A DNA stretch of 64,000 nt, taken from Zobellia russellii (lineage in GTDB: Bacteria > Bacteroidota > Bacteroidia > Flavobacteriales > Flavobacteriaceae). Shown piece by piece: positions 1 through 11,000 of this stretch. Each line of letters starts with the position of its first letter. The first letter of the stretch is position 1. The position numbers and the translations under genes are program-made. The notes beneath the pieces were generated by a model. The model was not told the origin of the DNA, did not search any database, and saw nothing but the letters and a program-made list of their open reading frames with translations. The DNA lies in assembly GCF_018728565.1 (NCBI RefSeq), contig NZ_JACSOI010000004.1, positions 434,001 to 498,000 of the forward strand, read 5' to 3'.

Positions 1-68
1 AATAGAAACATACTGTATCCTATTGCGAATTTTTTTGGTTTGAAGTAATAACACCCAAAACTTAGCAT

Positions 69-3000
69 TTGGAAAAAAGTGATAAAAATAATTCGTTATT
101 AAGCCGATGGAAAAATCGTGAAGAGAAGGAGGTTGCTTTAATAACCATTCCCAAGGCTCCCGATACAAGCTCGGCACCCTTATCTTCAGGGCAACAACGT
201 ATATGGTTTCTTCAAGAGTTGTATAAGGACAACCCTTTTTATAATTATTCTGAGGTACTTACTTTTCAGGGAGATTTAAAAGTTGAATATTTAAAGGATA
301 GCCTAGAGCATATATTTTTTGCTAATGAGGTTTTAAGGTCTTATTACCCAACTGTTGAGGGTAGTCCTATAGCTAAAACACATAATAATGTTCCTGAAAT
401 TAAGGAATATGATTTTAGTCATTTAACGAAACATGAAGCAGGAAAAGAAACTGAGGCGGTCATGCGGCAACAGTCATCACAGGTGTTTGATTTGTCCGTT
501 CCAAGTCTGGTAAGGGTATCCTTAATTAAGCTTTCTGTAAATAAAACGCTTCTGTTTTTTACCATGCATCACATTGTAATAGATGAATGGTCTATAGATG
601 TTTTAAAACAACAATTAGCAGACACGTACCTGAAACTATTATCCGGACAATCGTTGGATATTCCACATGAAACTCTTCAATATTGTGATTATGCATATTG
701 GGAACGAAACACACCAATTGATGAAAAACAATTGGAGTATTGGAGAAAATCATTATCGGGAGATTTACCTATTTTAAATCTGCAAACAGACCGTACGAGA
801 CCGGCGAGACCATCTTTTAAGGGGAAGCAACAAGCCTTGTCACTAGACAAAGAGTTGTCTTCGGACATATTGAATACATCAAAACAACTTGGCACAACAC
901 CCTTTGTTTTCCTGCTTACCGTGTATTACATTCTTTTGTATAAGTACTCAGGACAGTCGGATATTTTGGTAGGAACCCCCATTGCTAATAGGAGTTCCAA
1001 GTCTTTGGAGAAAGTGCTTGGGTTTTTTATCAATACAGTGGTTTTGAGAAGTAAATTAGAAGGTTCCAGTAGCTTTTTAAACCTAATGGAAATTGTAAAA
1101 GCCAATACGCTTTCAGCTTTTTCCAATAAAGAGATACCCTTTGATGTATTGGTAAAAGAATTGAAGGTTGAACGGTCTTTAGCGGTAAGTCCCTTTTTTC
1201 AAGTAATGTTCTTATACCATTCAGCTACGGCCACACCTTTTTTTGGGAGTGATTTGCATTTAGTAGATGAAACTGAATTTGATACCGAGGTTTCTAAATT
1301 TGATTTAACGCTGTCTATCTCTGAGTCAAAAGGAATGCTTTCTTTGGTTTTTGAATATGATACGGACTTATTTGAATCTGCTACTATTTCTCGTTTTTTA
1401 TCGCATTACAAAATGTTATTGAATGGGGTAATTGCAAACCCCAATGAGCCTATTGGTCAACTTCCAATGATGACCATAGAGGAGAAAAAAGTATTGTTTA
1501 CTCAAGTTGTAGAAGACAGGAATCATTTTAAAACTTATCAGGCAATCCATAATATTATATCTGATGTATCACATCAGATTCCGAATCGTAATGCTTTGAC
1601 ATTTAATAATGTGTGTTTGTCTTATGGAGAGTTGGATAGGCGGTCAGGAATAATTGCTGAAGCCATACTCCAAAAAACAAAGAAGCGAAACGAGATAGTA
1701 ATGCTTTGTATGGATAGGTCAGTTGAAATGATAGTTTCTTTATTGGCTATTCTTAAAGCTGGGTGTGCGTATCTGCCTATGGACCCCAATTATCCCATGG
1801 AAAGGTTAAGCTTTATTTTGGAAGATGCCAATTGCAATATTGTTGTGACACATAGTAGTCTCAAGAAAGTTCTTGATGGCACTAATAAGAATACTATTTT
1901 AGTTGATTCCGTTGATTTTGATGTGGAGCTAGATATTGTTTTGCCTGAGGTAAAAGAAGACGATTTAGCCTATGTTATTTATACTTCGGGTAGTACAGGA
2001 AAACCTAAAGGTGTACCCATAACCCATAAGAACATTATCAATTCAACAGCAGGGAGATTGGATTGTTATCCTAAAAATCCGAGTGCTTTTTTGTTAATGT
2101 CCTCCATTTCGTTTGATAGTTCCAAAGCTGGAGTTTTTTGGACACTTTGTACAGGAGGCAATCTTATCCTAACCGAAAATAGAATAGAGCAAGACCTTAC
2201 TCAAATAGAGGGGTTGATAGAGAAACACAAGGTTAGCCATACCCTTATGCTTCCTTCTTTGTATAAAGTTTTATTGGAGCATGGAAGTACTACAAAACTA
2301 AAAAGTCTGGATACCGTTATTGTCGCGGGTGAGGCCTGCACGCGTTCTTTGTGTGAAATCCATTATATAAACCTGTCCTCGGTACATTTGTACAATGAAT
2401 ATGGGCCTACGGAAGCTACAGTTTGGTGTCTTGCGCACAAGGTAGAAAAGAGTAATAGCTTAGACGATGTGCCCATTGGTAGGCCGGTTGCTAATGCAGA
2501 GGTGTATCTTCTAAATAAAGCTAAGCGTATGGTTCCCTACGGTGCGGTTGGGGAAATCTATATAGGAGGTCCAGGAGTGTCTAATGGGTATCTTAATAGA
2601 GCAGACCTTACTGAAAAGGTGTTTGTAAAGAATCCGTTGGGAGTAGGTTCTGCCACAATTTACAGAACGGGTGATTTAGGCAGGTACCGGAATAACGGAA
2701 CTATTGAATTTTTAGGAAGGGCAGACCATCAAGTTAAAGTACGCGGTTTTAGAATTGAGCTGGATGAGGTGGAGAAAACCGTATCCGAATACGATCAGGT
2801 GACTGCTACAGTGGCCATGGTAGAGGACAACAAACGTTTGGTAGCCTATATTACGGTTAGCAGTACAGTTGAGGAAAGGGCACTTAAACTGTTTTTAAAA
2901 GAGAAGTTGCCCGAATATATGGTACCATCTAGGATAATAGAAGTGGGGGAGTTTCCACTTTTGCCTAATGGTAAGGTAGATAAGGTAAGTCTGTCTCGTA

Positions 3001-4094
3001 TGAAACCTTCCGTAGTGCGCGGCACTGTTGTAGAAATGGAACATCCGTCTACAGAGCTTGAAACAAAAATGGCAACTATTTGGAAAGAAGTCTTGGATCT
3101 CCCTTCGATTGGTTTACATGAGAACTTTTTTGATATAGGGGGAGATTCTATATTGAGCATACAGGTTATTTCAAAAGCGAAAGCGGAAAAAATAGAGGTG
3201 TCTCCCAATCAATTGTTCCAGTATCAGACTATTGCTGAGCTTACTCGACATATAGAAACTGAAAAACAAAAGCGGGCAGAAGCTTTTGACACCTCAGAAT
3301 TTAAGCATTTAGTGGCTATTCGTTCCGGAGGAACAAAACCTGGCTTATTTTGTTTGCACTCCGGTGGCACCCATTTCTTTTATTACAATCAGTTTGCAAA
3401 ACATTTGCATCAAGACCGTCCGGTTTATGCACTGCAGGCATCGGGTCATGAAGATAAACTTGTACTGCATAGGAGCGTCCATCAGATGGCGGTTGACTTC
3501 ATAAAGGAAATTAAAAAAGTACAACCCCAGGGGCCATATCACTTTATAGCGTATTGTTTCAATACGGCCATTGGTATGGAAGTTACAAGATTGTTGAATG
3601 AAATGAATGATTCGGTCAATCTTATCATAGCAGACACTATGGCGGACTACCTTAGTCTGTTTGCTCCGTCGCAGACCAATGTTAGGGCAACGGCATTTTT
3701 AAAAAGGCTAAAGTCGAACCCAATAAAAGCAGTTCGTAGTTTTGTTAGGTCAAAGTTGATGCTGCCGCTCAAGGAAAAGTACAAGTCTTTCATGAGCAGG
3801 GGTAGTCAAAGGCTTGTCCGTACGTTACATGATAATCATATCAAATTATATAGACAGTACAACTGGAAGCCCGTAGATAATGATATACACGTATTGCTAA
3901 CTGATAAAAAAGAGGTGAATTTCAATGAAAAAGTAGTGGCTTCATGGGAAAAGATGACGAATAAACAGGTTATTGTTGTTTCCGTGGTAGGTCATCATGA
4001 CAAACTCTTTGAAGATGCTTTAACTGCCGAGAAAACGGCGGCCAGTATAGATGCGTGTATGAAAAATTTTGAGACTAGCAGAAAAACAGGCTGA
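69..4094 (+). CDS. Single-module nonribosomal peptide synthetase (C-A-T-TE)
   Basis: Activates one amino acid, condenses it with an acyl or aminoacyl donor and releases the product. Seen: condensation domain (about 30-450) with HHIVIDEW at 167-174, so Glu replaces the usual Gly of HHxxxDG; adenylation domain (about 480-1000) with YTSGSTGKPKG, NEYGPTEA, YRTGDLGR and LPNGKVDK; carrier domain with GGDSILS, pantetheine serine 1027; thioesterase (about 1095-1341). In the thioesterase the nucleophile elbow reads AYCFNTAIG: Cys1163 stands where GxSxG has Ser and the following Gly-Gly is lost. Asp1189 and His1309/1310 can complete a triad. Aligning A4-A5 to PheA gives the specificity code D-S-A-M-I-A-E-V-W-(K); I cannot assign a substrate. 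The start is TTG because an in-frame stop lies at 63-65 and no early ATG exists. A PPTase gene follows at once. Architecture is certain, product unknown. Confidence 0.93.
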   Translation: MEKSDKNNSLLSRWKNREEKEVALITIPKAPDTSSAPLSSGQQRIWFLQELYKDNPFYNYSEVLTFQGDLKVEYLKDSLEHIFFANEVLRSYYPTVEGSPIAKTHNNVPEIKEYDFSHLTKHEAGKETEAVMRQQSSQVFDLSVPSLVRVSLIKLSVNKTLLFFTMHHIVIDEWSIDVLKQQLADTYLKLLSGQSLDIPHETLQYCDYAYWERNTPIDEKQLEYWRKSLSGDLPILNLQTDRTRPARPSFKGKQQALSLDKELSSDILNTSKQLGTTPFVFLLTVYYILLYKYSGQSDILVGTPIANRSSKSLEKVLGFFINTVVLRSKLEGSSSFLNLMEIVKANTLSAFSNKEIPFDVLVKELKVERSLAVSPFFQVMFLYHSATATPFFGSDLHLVDETEFDTEVSKFDLTLSISESKGMLSLVFEYDTDLFESATISRFLSHYKMLLNGVIANPNEPIGQLPMMTIEEKKVLFTQVVEDRNHFKTYQAIHNIISDVSHQIPNRNALTFNNVCLSYGELDRRSGIIAEAILQKTKKRNEIVMLCMDRSVEMIVSLLAILKAGCAYLPMDPNYPMERLSFILEDANCNIVVTHSSLKKVLDGTNKNTILVDSVDFDVELDIVLPEVKEDDLAYVIYTSGSTGKPKGVPITHKNIINSTAGRLDCYPKNPSAFLLMSSISFDSSKAGVFWTLCTGGNLILTENRIEQDLTQIEGLIEKHKVSHTLMLPSLYKVLLEHGSTTKLKSLDTVIVAGEACTRSLCEIHYINLSSVHLYNEYGPTEATVWCLAHKVEKSNSLDDVPIGRPVANAEVYLLNKAKRMVPYGAVGEIYIGGPGVSNGYLNRADLTEKVFVKNPLGVGSATIYRTGDLGRYRNNGTIEFLGRADHQVKVRGFRIELDEVEKTVSEYDQVTATVAMVEDNKRLVAYITVSSTVEERALKLFLKEKLPEYMVPSRIIEVGEFPLLPNGKVDKVSLSRMKPSVVRGTVVEMEHPSTELETKMATIWKEVLDLPSIGLHENFFDIGGDSILSIQVISKAKAEKIEVSPNQLFQYQTIAELTRHIETEKQKRAEAFDTSEFKHLVAIRSGGTKPGLFCLHSGGTHFFYYNQFAKHLHQDRPVYALQASGHEDKLVLHRSVHQMAVDFIKEIKKVQPQGPYHFIAYCFNTAIGMEVTRLLNEMNDSVNLIIADTMADYLSLFAPSQTNVRATAFLKRLKSNPIKAVRSFVRSKLMLPLKEKYKSFMSRGSQRLVRTLHDNHIKLYRQYNWKPVDNDIHVLLTDKKEVNFNEKVVASWEKMTNKQVIVVSVVGHHDKLFEDALTAEKTAASIDACMKNFETSRKTG

Positions 4095-4104
4095 ATGGAA
4101 CCCT

Positions 4105-4815
4105 ATGGAGTTATCTGAAAACGAAGCACATGTATGGAGTTTTAAAGTGAGTGATTTTGATAAAATTAGCTCTTATTTACAATTACTATCTCTTGATGAA
4201 AAAGAAAGGGTAACTCGGTTTAAATTTCAAAAAGATAGGAAAACCTACATTCTAACTAGAGGGTTGTTAAGAGTCTTATCAGGAAACTATTTGAATATTT
4301 TTCCAGAAAAAATCAGGTTTAAGTATAATGATTATGGAAAGCCGGACTACCACCAAGAAACTTCATTAAGGTTTAATGTTTCTCATTCAGTAGAATGTAT
4401 TGCTTTAGCTTTTGTTAAAAATAGTGCGATCGGCATAGACGTTGAAAAAGTCAGAACTGATTTTGACGCATTGAAACTAGCAGAGAACTTTTTTTCTTTT
4501 AAGGAAATAGAGATGCTACATGATGTGCCGCAAAACAATTTATACAAGGCCTTTTACAATTGTTGGACCAGAAAAGAATCTTTTATCAAGGCAAAAGATA
4601 TTGGCCTTTCTTTTCCTTTAACTTCGTTTACAGTCTCTTTGGATGAAGAAAATGCAGAATTGTTGCGTACGGATTGGGATCATCAAGAAAAAAACGAATG
4701 GAAACTGTTTTCTTTACGACTGCAGAATGATTATGTGGGCGCCATTACGACAGCTGCAGGAATTCGGTCCGTACTGTACTTTAATCTCGAGGCTTTTCTA
4801 TCAAAAATTAGTTAG
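4105..4815 (+). CDS. Sfp-type 4'-phosphopantetheinyl transferase
   Basis: Moves the phosphopantetheine arm of coenzyme A onto carrier-protein serines; its obvious local client is the carrier domain of the NRPS just upstream. Seen: the Mg/CoA motif GIDVEK (Asp112, Glu114, numbered from ATG 4105) and the second signature W154-T-R-K-E-S-F-I-K162. Length of about 236 residues is normal for the Sfp/EntD class. A TTG at 4069 in the same frame would give 12 more residues and overlap the NRPS end; the ATG at 4105 leaves a 10-bp gap and starts in a typical N-terminal sequence, so I prefer it. It is co-directional with the NRPS and very likely cotranscribed. No terminator is evident after it. Confidence 0.92.
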   Translation: MELSENEAHVWSFKVSDFDKISSYLQLLSLDEKERVTRFKFQKDRKTYILTRGLLRVLSGNYLNIFPEKIRFKYNDYGKPDYHQETSLRFNVSHSVECIALAFVKNSAIGIDVEKVRTDFDALKLAENFFSFKEIEMLHDVPQNNLYKAFYNCWTRKESFIKAKDIGLSFPLTSFTVSLDEENAELLRTDWDHQEKNEWKLFSLRLQNDYVGAITTAAGIRSVLYFNLEAFLSKIS

Positions 4816-4938
4816 AAATTCATCCTGCGATTGGTAGATGGAGTAATTCTACACCGTTTGTCGTTAAGTGTTGTTGGTTAGACGATTATCATAATTTAAG
4901 TCTGTACTACGCGTAAAAATATCCTATCTTTATTCCAT

Positions 4939-4947
4939 CCCCCCCCC
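4939..4947. repeat. Nine-C homopolymer tract upstream of the giant T9SS protein
   Basis: A run of nine C residues sits in an otherwise ordinary intergenic region (4816-5028), about 80 bp before the ATG of the next gene and just after TATCTTTA, which resembles the Bacteroidetes -7 box TAnnTTTG. Homopolymers of this length are slippage-prone, so length variation could tune transcription or mRNA leader structure; that is inference. Nothing else is recognised in this gap. Confidence 0.5.
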
Positions 4948-5028
4948 TCAACAAACAATTTAGAGTTACCTATACCGCTTTCCCTCTACGAGCGAAAGAA
5001 ACTCAATCATTATTTGCCAGACCAAACC

Positions 5029-8000
5029 ATGAGAAAAATTAGTATCCTTTACCAGAAAGTTCCTAGTATAAAAAAAAACGTTCTATACCATTTTCTATGC
5101 TATCGGTTTAGAAATGTTTTATGGCTCTTATTGTTGTTGTTGGGAACAAATGGGTTAAAAGCTCAGCTCCCGACCGATTTTCAAAAGGTTGAGTTGTTGA
5201 CAGGTCTTTCAAACGCTACAACGATGCAGTTTGCGCCTGATGGCCGCATCTTTATCCTAGACCGTTTTGGTGAAGTCAAAATCTATCATACGGACACCCA
5301 ACTTTCTGTATCGTCGGGTGTACTACCAGTATTTCATGAGTTTGAAGATGGGTTGTTGGGTATCGCTTTCGATCCCAATTTTCTTGATAACGACTATATT
5401 TATTTACACTATTCGGTATTTTCTTCTTCTACAAACCGAGTATCACGCTTTACCATGAACGGTGATGTTCTTGATGTAGATTCGGAGGTTACATTATTGG
5501 AATGGCCGGTACAGCGTACATTTAGCTTTCATGCGGGGGGAGATATGGCTTTTGATTCGCAGGGCAATCTATATATAGCTACCGGAGACAATACGGATCA
5601 TGGCAATTATGGGGCATTAAGCGAAACCAATCTCACAAAAAGTGCTGAAAAAAGCTCTTCCAATACGAATGATTACCGTGGTAAAATACTAAGAATAACT
5701 CCTCAAACAAACGGTACATATACCATTCCAAACGGAAACCTTTTTCCAAATGGTGTAGGTGGTAAACCGGAAATTTATGTTATGGGAGCTAGAAATCCGT
5801 ATCGAATTTTTGTTGATAAGACCAATACGGACTGGCTATTTTGGGGAGAAGTGGGTCCTGACGCAAATTCGTCAAGTTCTCTGGGTCCAGAAGGTATGGA
5901 TGAAATGAATCTGGTCAAATCCGCAGGTAATTATGGCTGGCCTTATTTTTCGGGTAAAAATGAAGCGTATCAAATCTCCTATGCTAGTACACCTTACTAT
6001 AATGATGAGAACGCTCCGCAGAATATTTCTACATGGAATACCGGTTCTGTTAACCTGCCTCCTGCCCAGCCATCATGGCTAGAGTTTTTTCACAAAAGTT
6101 ATTTTGCAGGACCAAGGTACTATTATGACGGTACGTTGAGCGATCAACAGAGGCTTCCGGTCGAGTTTGATGAAGTTTTTTTCTATTACGATTTTAATAC
6201 CAGTAAGATATGGGCAGTACAAATGGATGCCAATGGGAATATTTTGAGCAATGATCAATTAGCGCCCTCTGTGTTTCCCAGTTCTTCAAATGGTTTTATA
6301 GATATGGAAATTGGCCCGGATGGTCACATGTACATTTTGGCTTATGGCACAGGCTGTTGCCCTGACAACAGCGGTACCGGAAAGCTTATTCGCATAGACT
6401 ATACAGGTGAAGTCTCTAATTCTCCGCCGGAGGTAGTTCTCAATGCCAATGTTACGAGCGGTTCACTACCATTGAGCGTGGAATTCTCCAGTGCTGGCAC
6501 TGTGGACCCTAATGGAGATTCCCCGTTGGCCTATGCATGGGATTTTCAGTCCGACGGTATCGTAGATTCAACTCAAGAAAACCCTACGTTTACTTTCACT
6601 TCTCCGGGAACTTTCAATGTACAGCTTAAAGTCAATGATGGAAATGGAGGTGTAGGGGTTAAAAACAGTACGATTCACGCTGGTAACAATGCGGCGACAT
6701 TCACTTTTAATTCACCACCTGACGGTGGATTTATGGCTTGGGACGATGACATCCATTTTGACCTAACGGTAAGCGATATAGAAGATGGTAGTACATTGGG
6801 AGGAATTGCTTGTGGCGATGTGTCTCTAGTTCCCTCTTTAGGACACCTAAATCATTTTCACGATGGCGCAACAATCAATGGATGCCCGAAAATATTGACT
6901 CTAGATCCGGGCTCCCACGATACTAATGGGGAAATGGATATTTTTTATGTACTGAATGCAAACTATACGGACGAAGGAGGGCTAACTTCTTTTGATCAAC
7001 TGAAACTCTATCCCAAGCGTATGGAAGCAGAATTCTATTCGGAAGCAAGCGATGTTCTTCGTATTTCAAACACTGATACCTCTGGGGGAGGTAGTGAAGC
7101 CATTCGTGCTGATCATGGAGGCTATATCGCTTTTGCGGATAGAAATCTTTTAAATATTGATGCAATACGATATAGAATATCGGCCGCCGCTATCGGAGGC
7201 ACAATAGAATTTAGGACAGGAGGCATTACCGGACCACTTTTGGCAACCACTAAGGTACCCTTAACGGGAAGCACCAATAACTGGGTGGACATTGAATCTA
7301 CCTTTACCGATCCAGGAGGGAAAAACGATATTTATTTTATTTTCAAGAGCAATTCCGGGCAGCAGAACATCTTTGATATTAATTATATGGAGTTCATCGG
7401 TTCAGGGGTTTCTATTGACAACTCCCCACCCGAGGTAGTAGCGATAAATCAGGTTAACGCCACTGAATTAGGTGTTGAATTTTCTGAATATATCACCAAA
7501 GATTCTGCAGAAAACTTGGCCAATTATTCTATAGACAATGGTATTATAGTTACGGCAGCTGTTCTGCAGGACGATAATAGAACAGTAATGCTTACCCATT
7601 CACAACTAGGAGCGGGAACGGTATATCGTCTTTCAGTAGATAATGTTGAGAATAGCGTTGGTTTAGCAGTTGTAGCAAATAGTTATCCCATATCTATTTT
7701 TGATCCTATTCGCATCAACGTTGGGGGACCATCATTAACTTTTGACGGCAATACTTTTCTAGATGATCAAAACGCGAACGGTGGCAATCTTTTTAATAAA
7801 GACATAGCGATTGCCAATACTTTGAACGACGAACTCTATCAGACTGAACGTTTCCAAACATTTTCATATAATATTCCGTTACCTATTTCCGGAAGGTATG
7901 ATATTCGTTTGCATTTTGCTGAGCTTTATTTTGGGGTAGGTAGCGTCTCCGGCGGGCCGGGATCTAGGGTATTCGATGTAACGATAGAAGGTAATCCAGT

Positions 8001-11000
8001 ATTGACTAATTTTGATATTCTGGAAGAGACCGCGCCTGCAACTGCAATAATAAAGGATTTTGACAATGTTTTAATCACAGACGGAGTTGCTAATATTCAG
8101 TTTCTTTCAATAATTGAAAACCCCAAAGTTTCTGCCATCGAGATATTACCGGCAGATGCAATTACAGTTGCACCAACCATAGTTATCAATTCACCTACTA
8201 ATGGTGCAATGGTAAACCAACCGTTCAACATAGCCTTTGCCGTACAAAATTGGGAAATTGCAGAAGGAAGTACTCACATGCATTATTATATAGATGATGT
8301 TATGGTGGGTCCGCATTACAGTTATGGGCCAATTACCATTAATGACCTAAGCCTTGGTAACCATACCATAAAACTTGAGCTTTATGAGGCTGGTCATGTA
8401 CCTACTGGTATATTTGATGAAGTTACAGTCAATGTCAGCGATGAAAATGGTTGTGGTAATACGCCTTTTCCGGACCAATGGCAGGTACATGAATTGGAAA
8501 GTAACGAATTACCTTATCGCTCTGTCTATATCCTGCCGCAGGAAGATTTGGACGGTGACGGCTTAAAGGATATTGTAACTGGAGCTTGGTGGTATAAAAA
8601 TCCGGGTTCGGCATCAGCTAATTGGGAGCGTAAAACAATTGGAAATCTATTTAACAATGTAGCTCATATTCACGATTTCGACAATGATGGCGATATGGAT
8701 ATGTTGGGCACAACCGGTGCTTATACAGGTTCGGATTTGGTTTGGGCGCAAAATGATGGTACGGGCAATTTTACTATCCATAATAACATTCCTGCAGGAA
8801 ATACAAATTATAGTGAGCCCTTTCTCGCGGGTATTTCCGGTGGTATTTTTCAAAATGGAGGTTCATATCAGATGGCAATTAACTGGAATGGGGCTGAGTC
8901 TACGGGATCATCTGTGCAAATGTTGAATGTTCCAGTTGACCCGGTCAATACGCCATGGCCACTTGTTGATATTAGTCCCGATTCCCTTGGGGAGGATATA
9001 CAAAAAGGCGATATTGATGGTGATGGCGACCTCGATCTGTTCCAGTCGAGCAATTGGTTGCGCAATGAGGGTAATGGTAATTGGACAACTATTGCTACTG
9101 GGATTTCATATGTAACCACAGCTGATAGAGCCCAATTGGCCGATTTTGATGGTGATGGTGATTTGGATGCCGTTGTTGGTCAACTAAGTTTGGGAACAAG
9201 CTCATTGGAGAAGACTGAGTTCGCTTGGTTTGAAACACCTGCAGATCCAACACAACCTTGGACTAAGCATATTTTAGCTACGGATATCAATGGAAGTTTG
9301 AGTGTCGTGGTTTCAGATATTGATTTTGATGGGGATGAGGATATTGTGGTAGGAGAGTGGAAAGGAAATAACCGATTACTGACTTTCGAAAACAATCTTT
9401 GTAATTCCGGCAATTGGATTACGCATACCATAGATGCTGGCGGAACCGGTTTTGACCATCACGACGGAGCACAGGTAGTAGACATTGACAATGATGGTGA
9501 TTTGGATATTGTTTCGATAGGATGGGATAATATAGTGCCGAGGATTTTTGAGAATAAAAGTATAGTGACTAATAGTGCGCCAATTGTCAACGCGGGTGAC
9601 GACCAGGAAATTAACTTACCTACTTCTGAATTAACCTTGAGCGGTTCGGGCAATGACCTTGATGGTGGTCCGATTAATTTTCTATGGACCCAACAAAATG
9701 GACCTAACACGGCCACATTGACCAATTTTGACACGGCCAATCTAACGGTATCCAATTTGGTTGCGGGCAACTACACCTTTCGATTAACGGTAACGGACGA
9801 TGAGAACGATAACTCCTTTGATGAGGTGATAGTAACCGTAGTTCCCGAGTCAACCCAAGGAGCGTTCACACTACGTATCAATACCGGAGGTTCTCAGTCT
9901 ACCTTTAATGGAGAAGAATTTATAGAGGACCAGTACTTTAATACTGGAAGTACACTTGATAGGCCTCAAACGGGGTTGTCTCAACCCTATAGTAGCATAC
10001 GTTTTAGCCGTTCGCAAACTATGAATTATGACTTGCCGGTTCCCAATGGGGCGTACACTGTAAGATTGCATTTTGCCGAAATTTGGTTCGGGGCTACGGG
10101 AGGTGGTGTAGGAGCAGCAGGGAATAGAGTGTTTGACGTACGCTTGGAGAATGAATTGGCTGAGGATAATCTAGATGTATTTGCCGAAGTAGGTGCAGAG
10201 AGCCCTTTGGTAAAGACTCATGTTGCTTATGTAAACGATGGCATACTTGATATTGACTTTTCTGCGCTAGCTACAGATGGAGGCAGTAGGCATCCGATAA
10301 TCAATGCTATAGAAGTGATTGGTAGCGGAAGTCCCTCGGTACCACCTGTAGCGGAGGCTGGAAACAACCAGGCAATAACACTTCCTTCCACTACAAGCGT
10401 GACTTTCAATGGTTCGGGACATGACCCTGATGGCGGTCAGGTTTCATTTTTATGGACGCAGGTCAGTGGCCCCAATTCAGCAATTTTAAGTGATGAAAAT
10501 ACAGCGAACCTTTCAGTAACAGAACTTTTAGCCGGAAATTACGTATTCCAATTGACGGTCACTGACCAAGATAACGAAACTACATCAGATGAGGTGACCC
10601 TTTCCGTTCAACAAACCGGTGGCGGGCAGTCGCCCATTGTCAATGCGGGAGGTAATCGGAACATCAACTTGCCTACCTCTAACATCACCCTGAACGGTTC
10701 GGGCAGCGACCCAGATGGTGGTACGGTTACTTTTCAATGGACGCAGCAAAATGGTCCCAACAGCGCTACATTAACCAATTCTAATACAGTTAACCTTATA
10801 GTTACAGATTTAGTGGCAGGAGACTATACATTTCGCCTAACTGTAATGGATGACGAGAACGATACGGTTTTTGATGAAGTGAATGTTACTGTACAGCCAG
10901 AACCAAACGAGAGTGATTTCGTTCTTCGTATCAATGCGGGTGGTTCACAAACTACCTATAATAACAATGAGTTTATCGCCGACCAGCATTTTGACACTGG

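Noticed and set aside
1-48. Possible 3' end of an upstream gene (frame 1, residues NRNILYPIANFFGLK then TAA)
   Set aside because: Only 15 codons are in the window, so a real coding end cannot be told from chance. If real, it would end 20 bp before the NRPS start.
4643-4837. 64-residue ORF on the + strand inside the PPTase gene
   Set aside because: Out-of-frame shadow of the PPTase, which has clear motifs.
5014-5028. TTG start giving five more residues on the giant gene
   Set aside because: An ATG follows at 5029 and gives a better signal-peptide start; the TTG remains possible.
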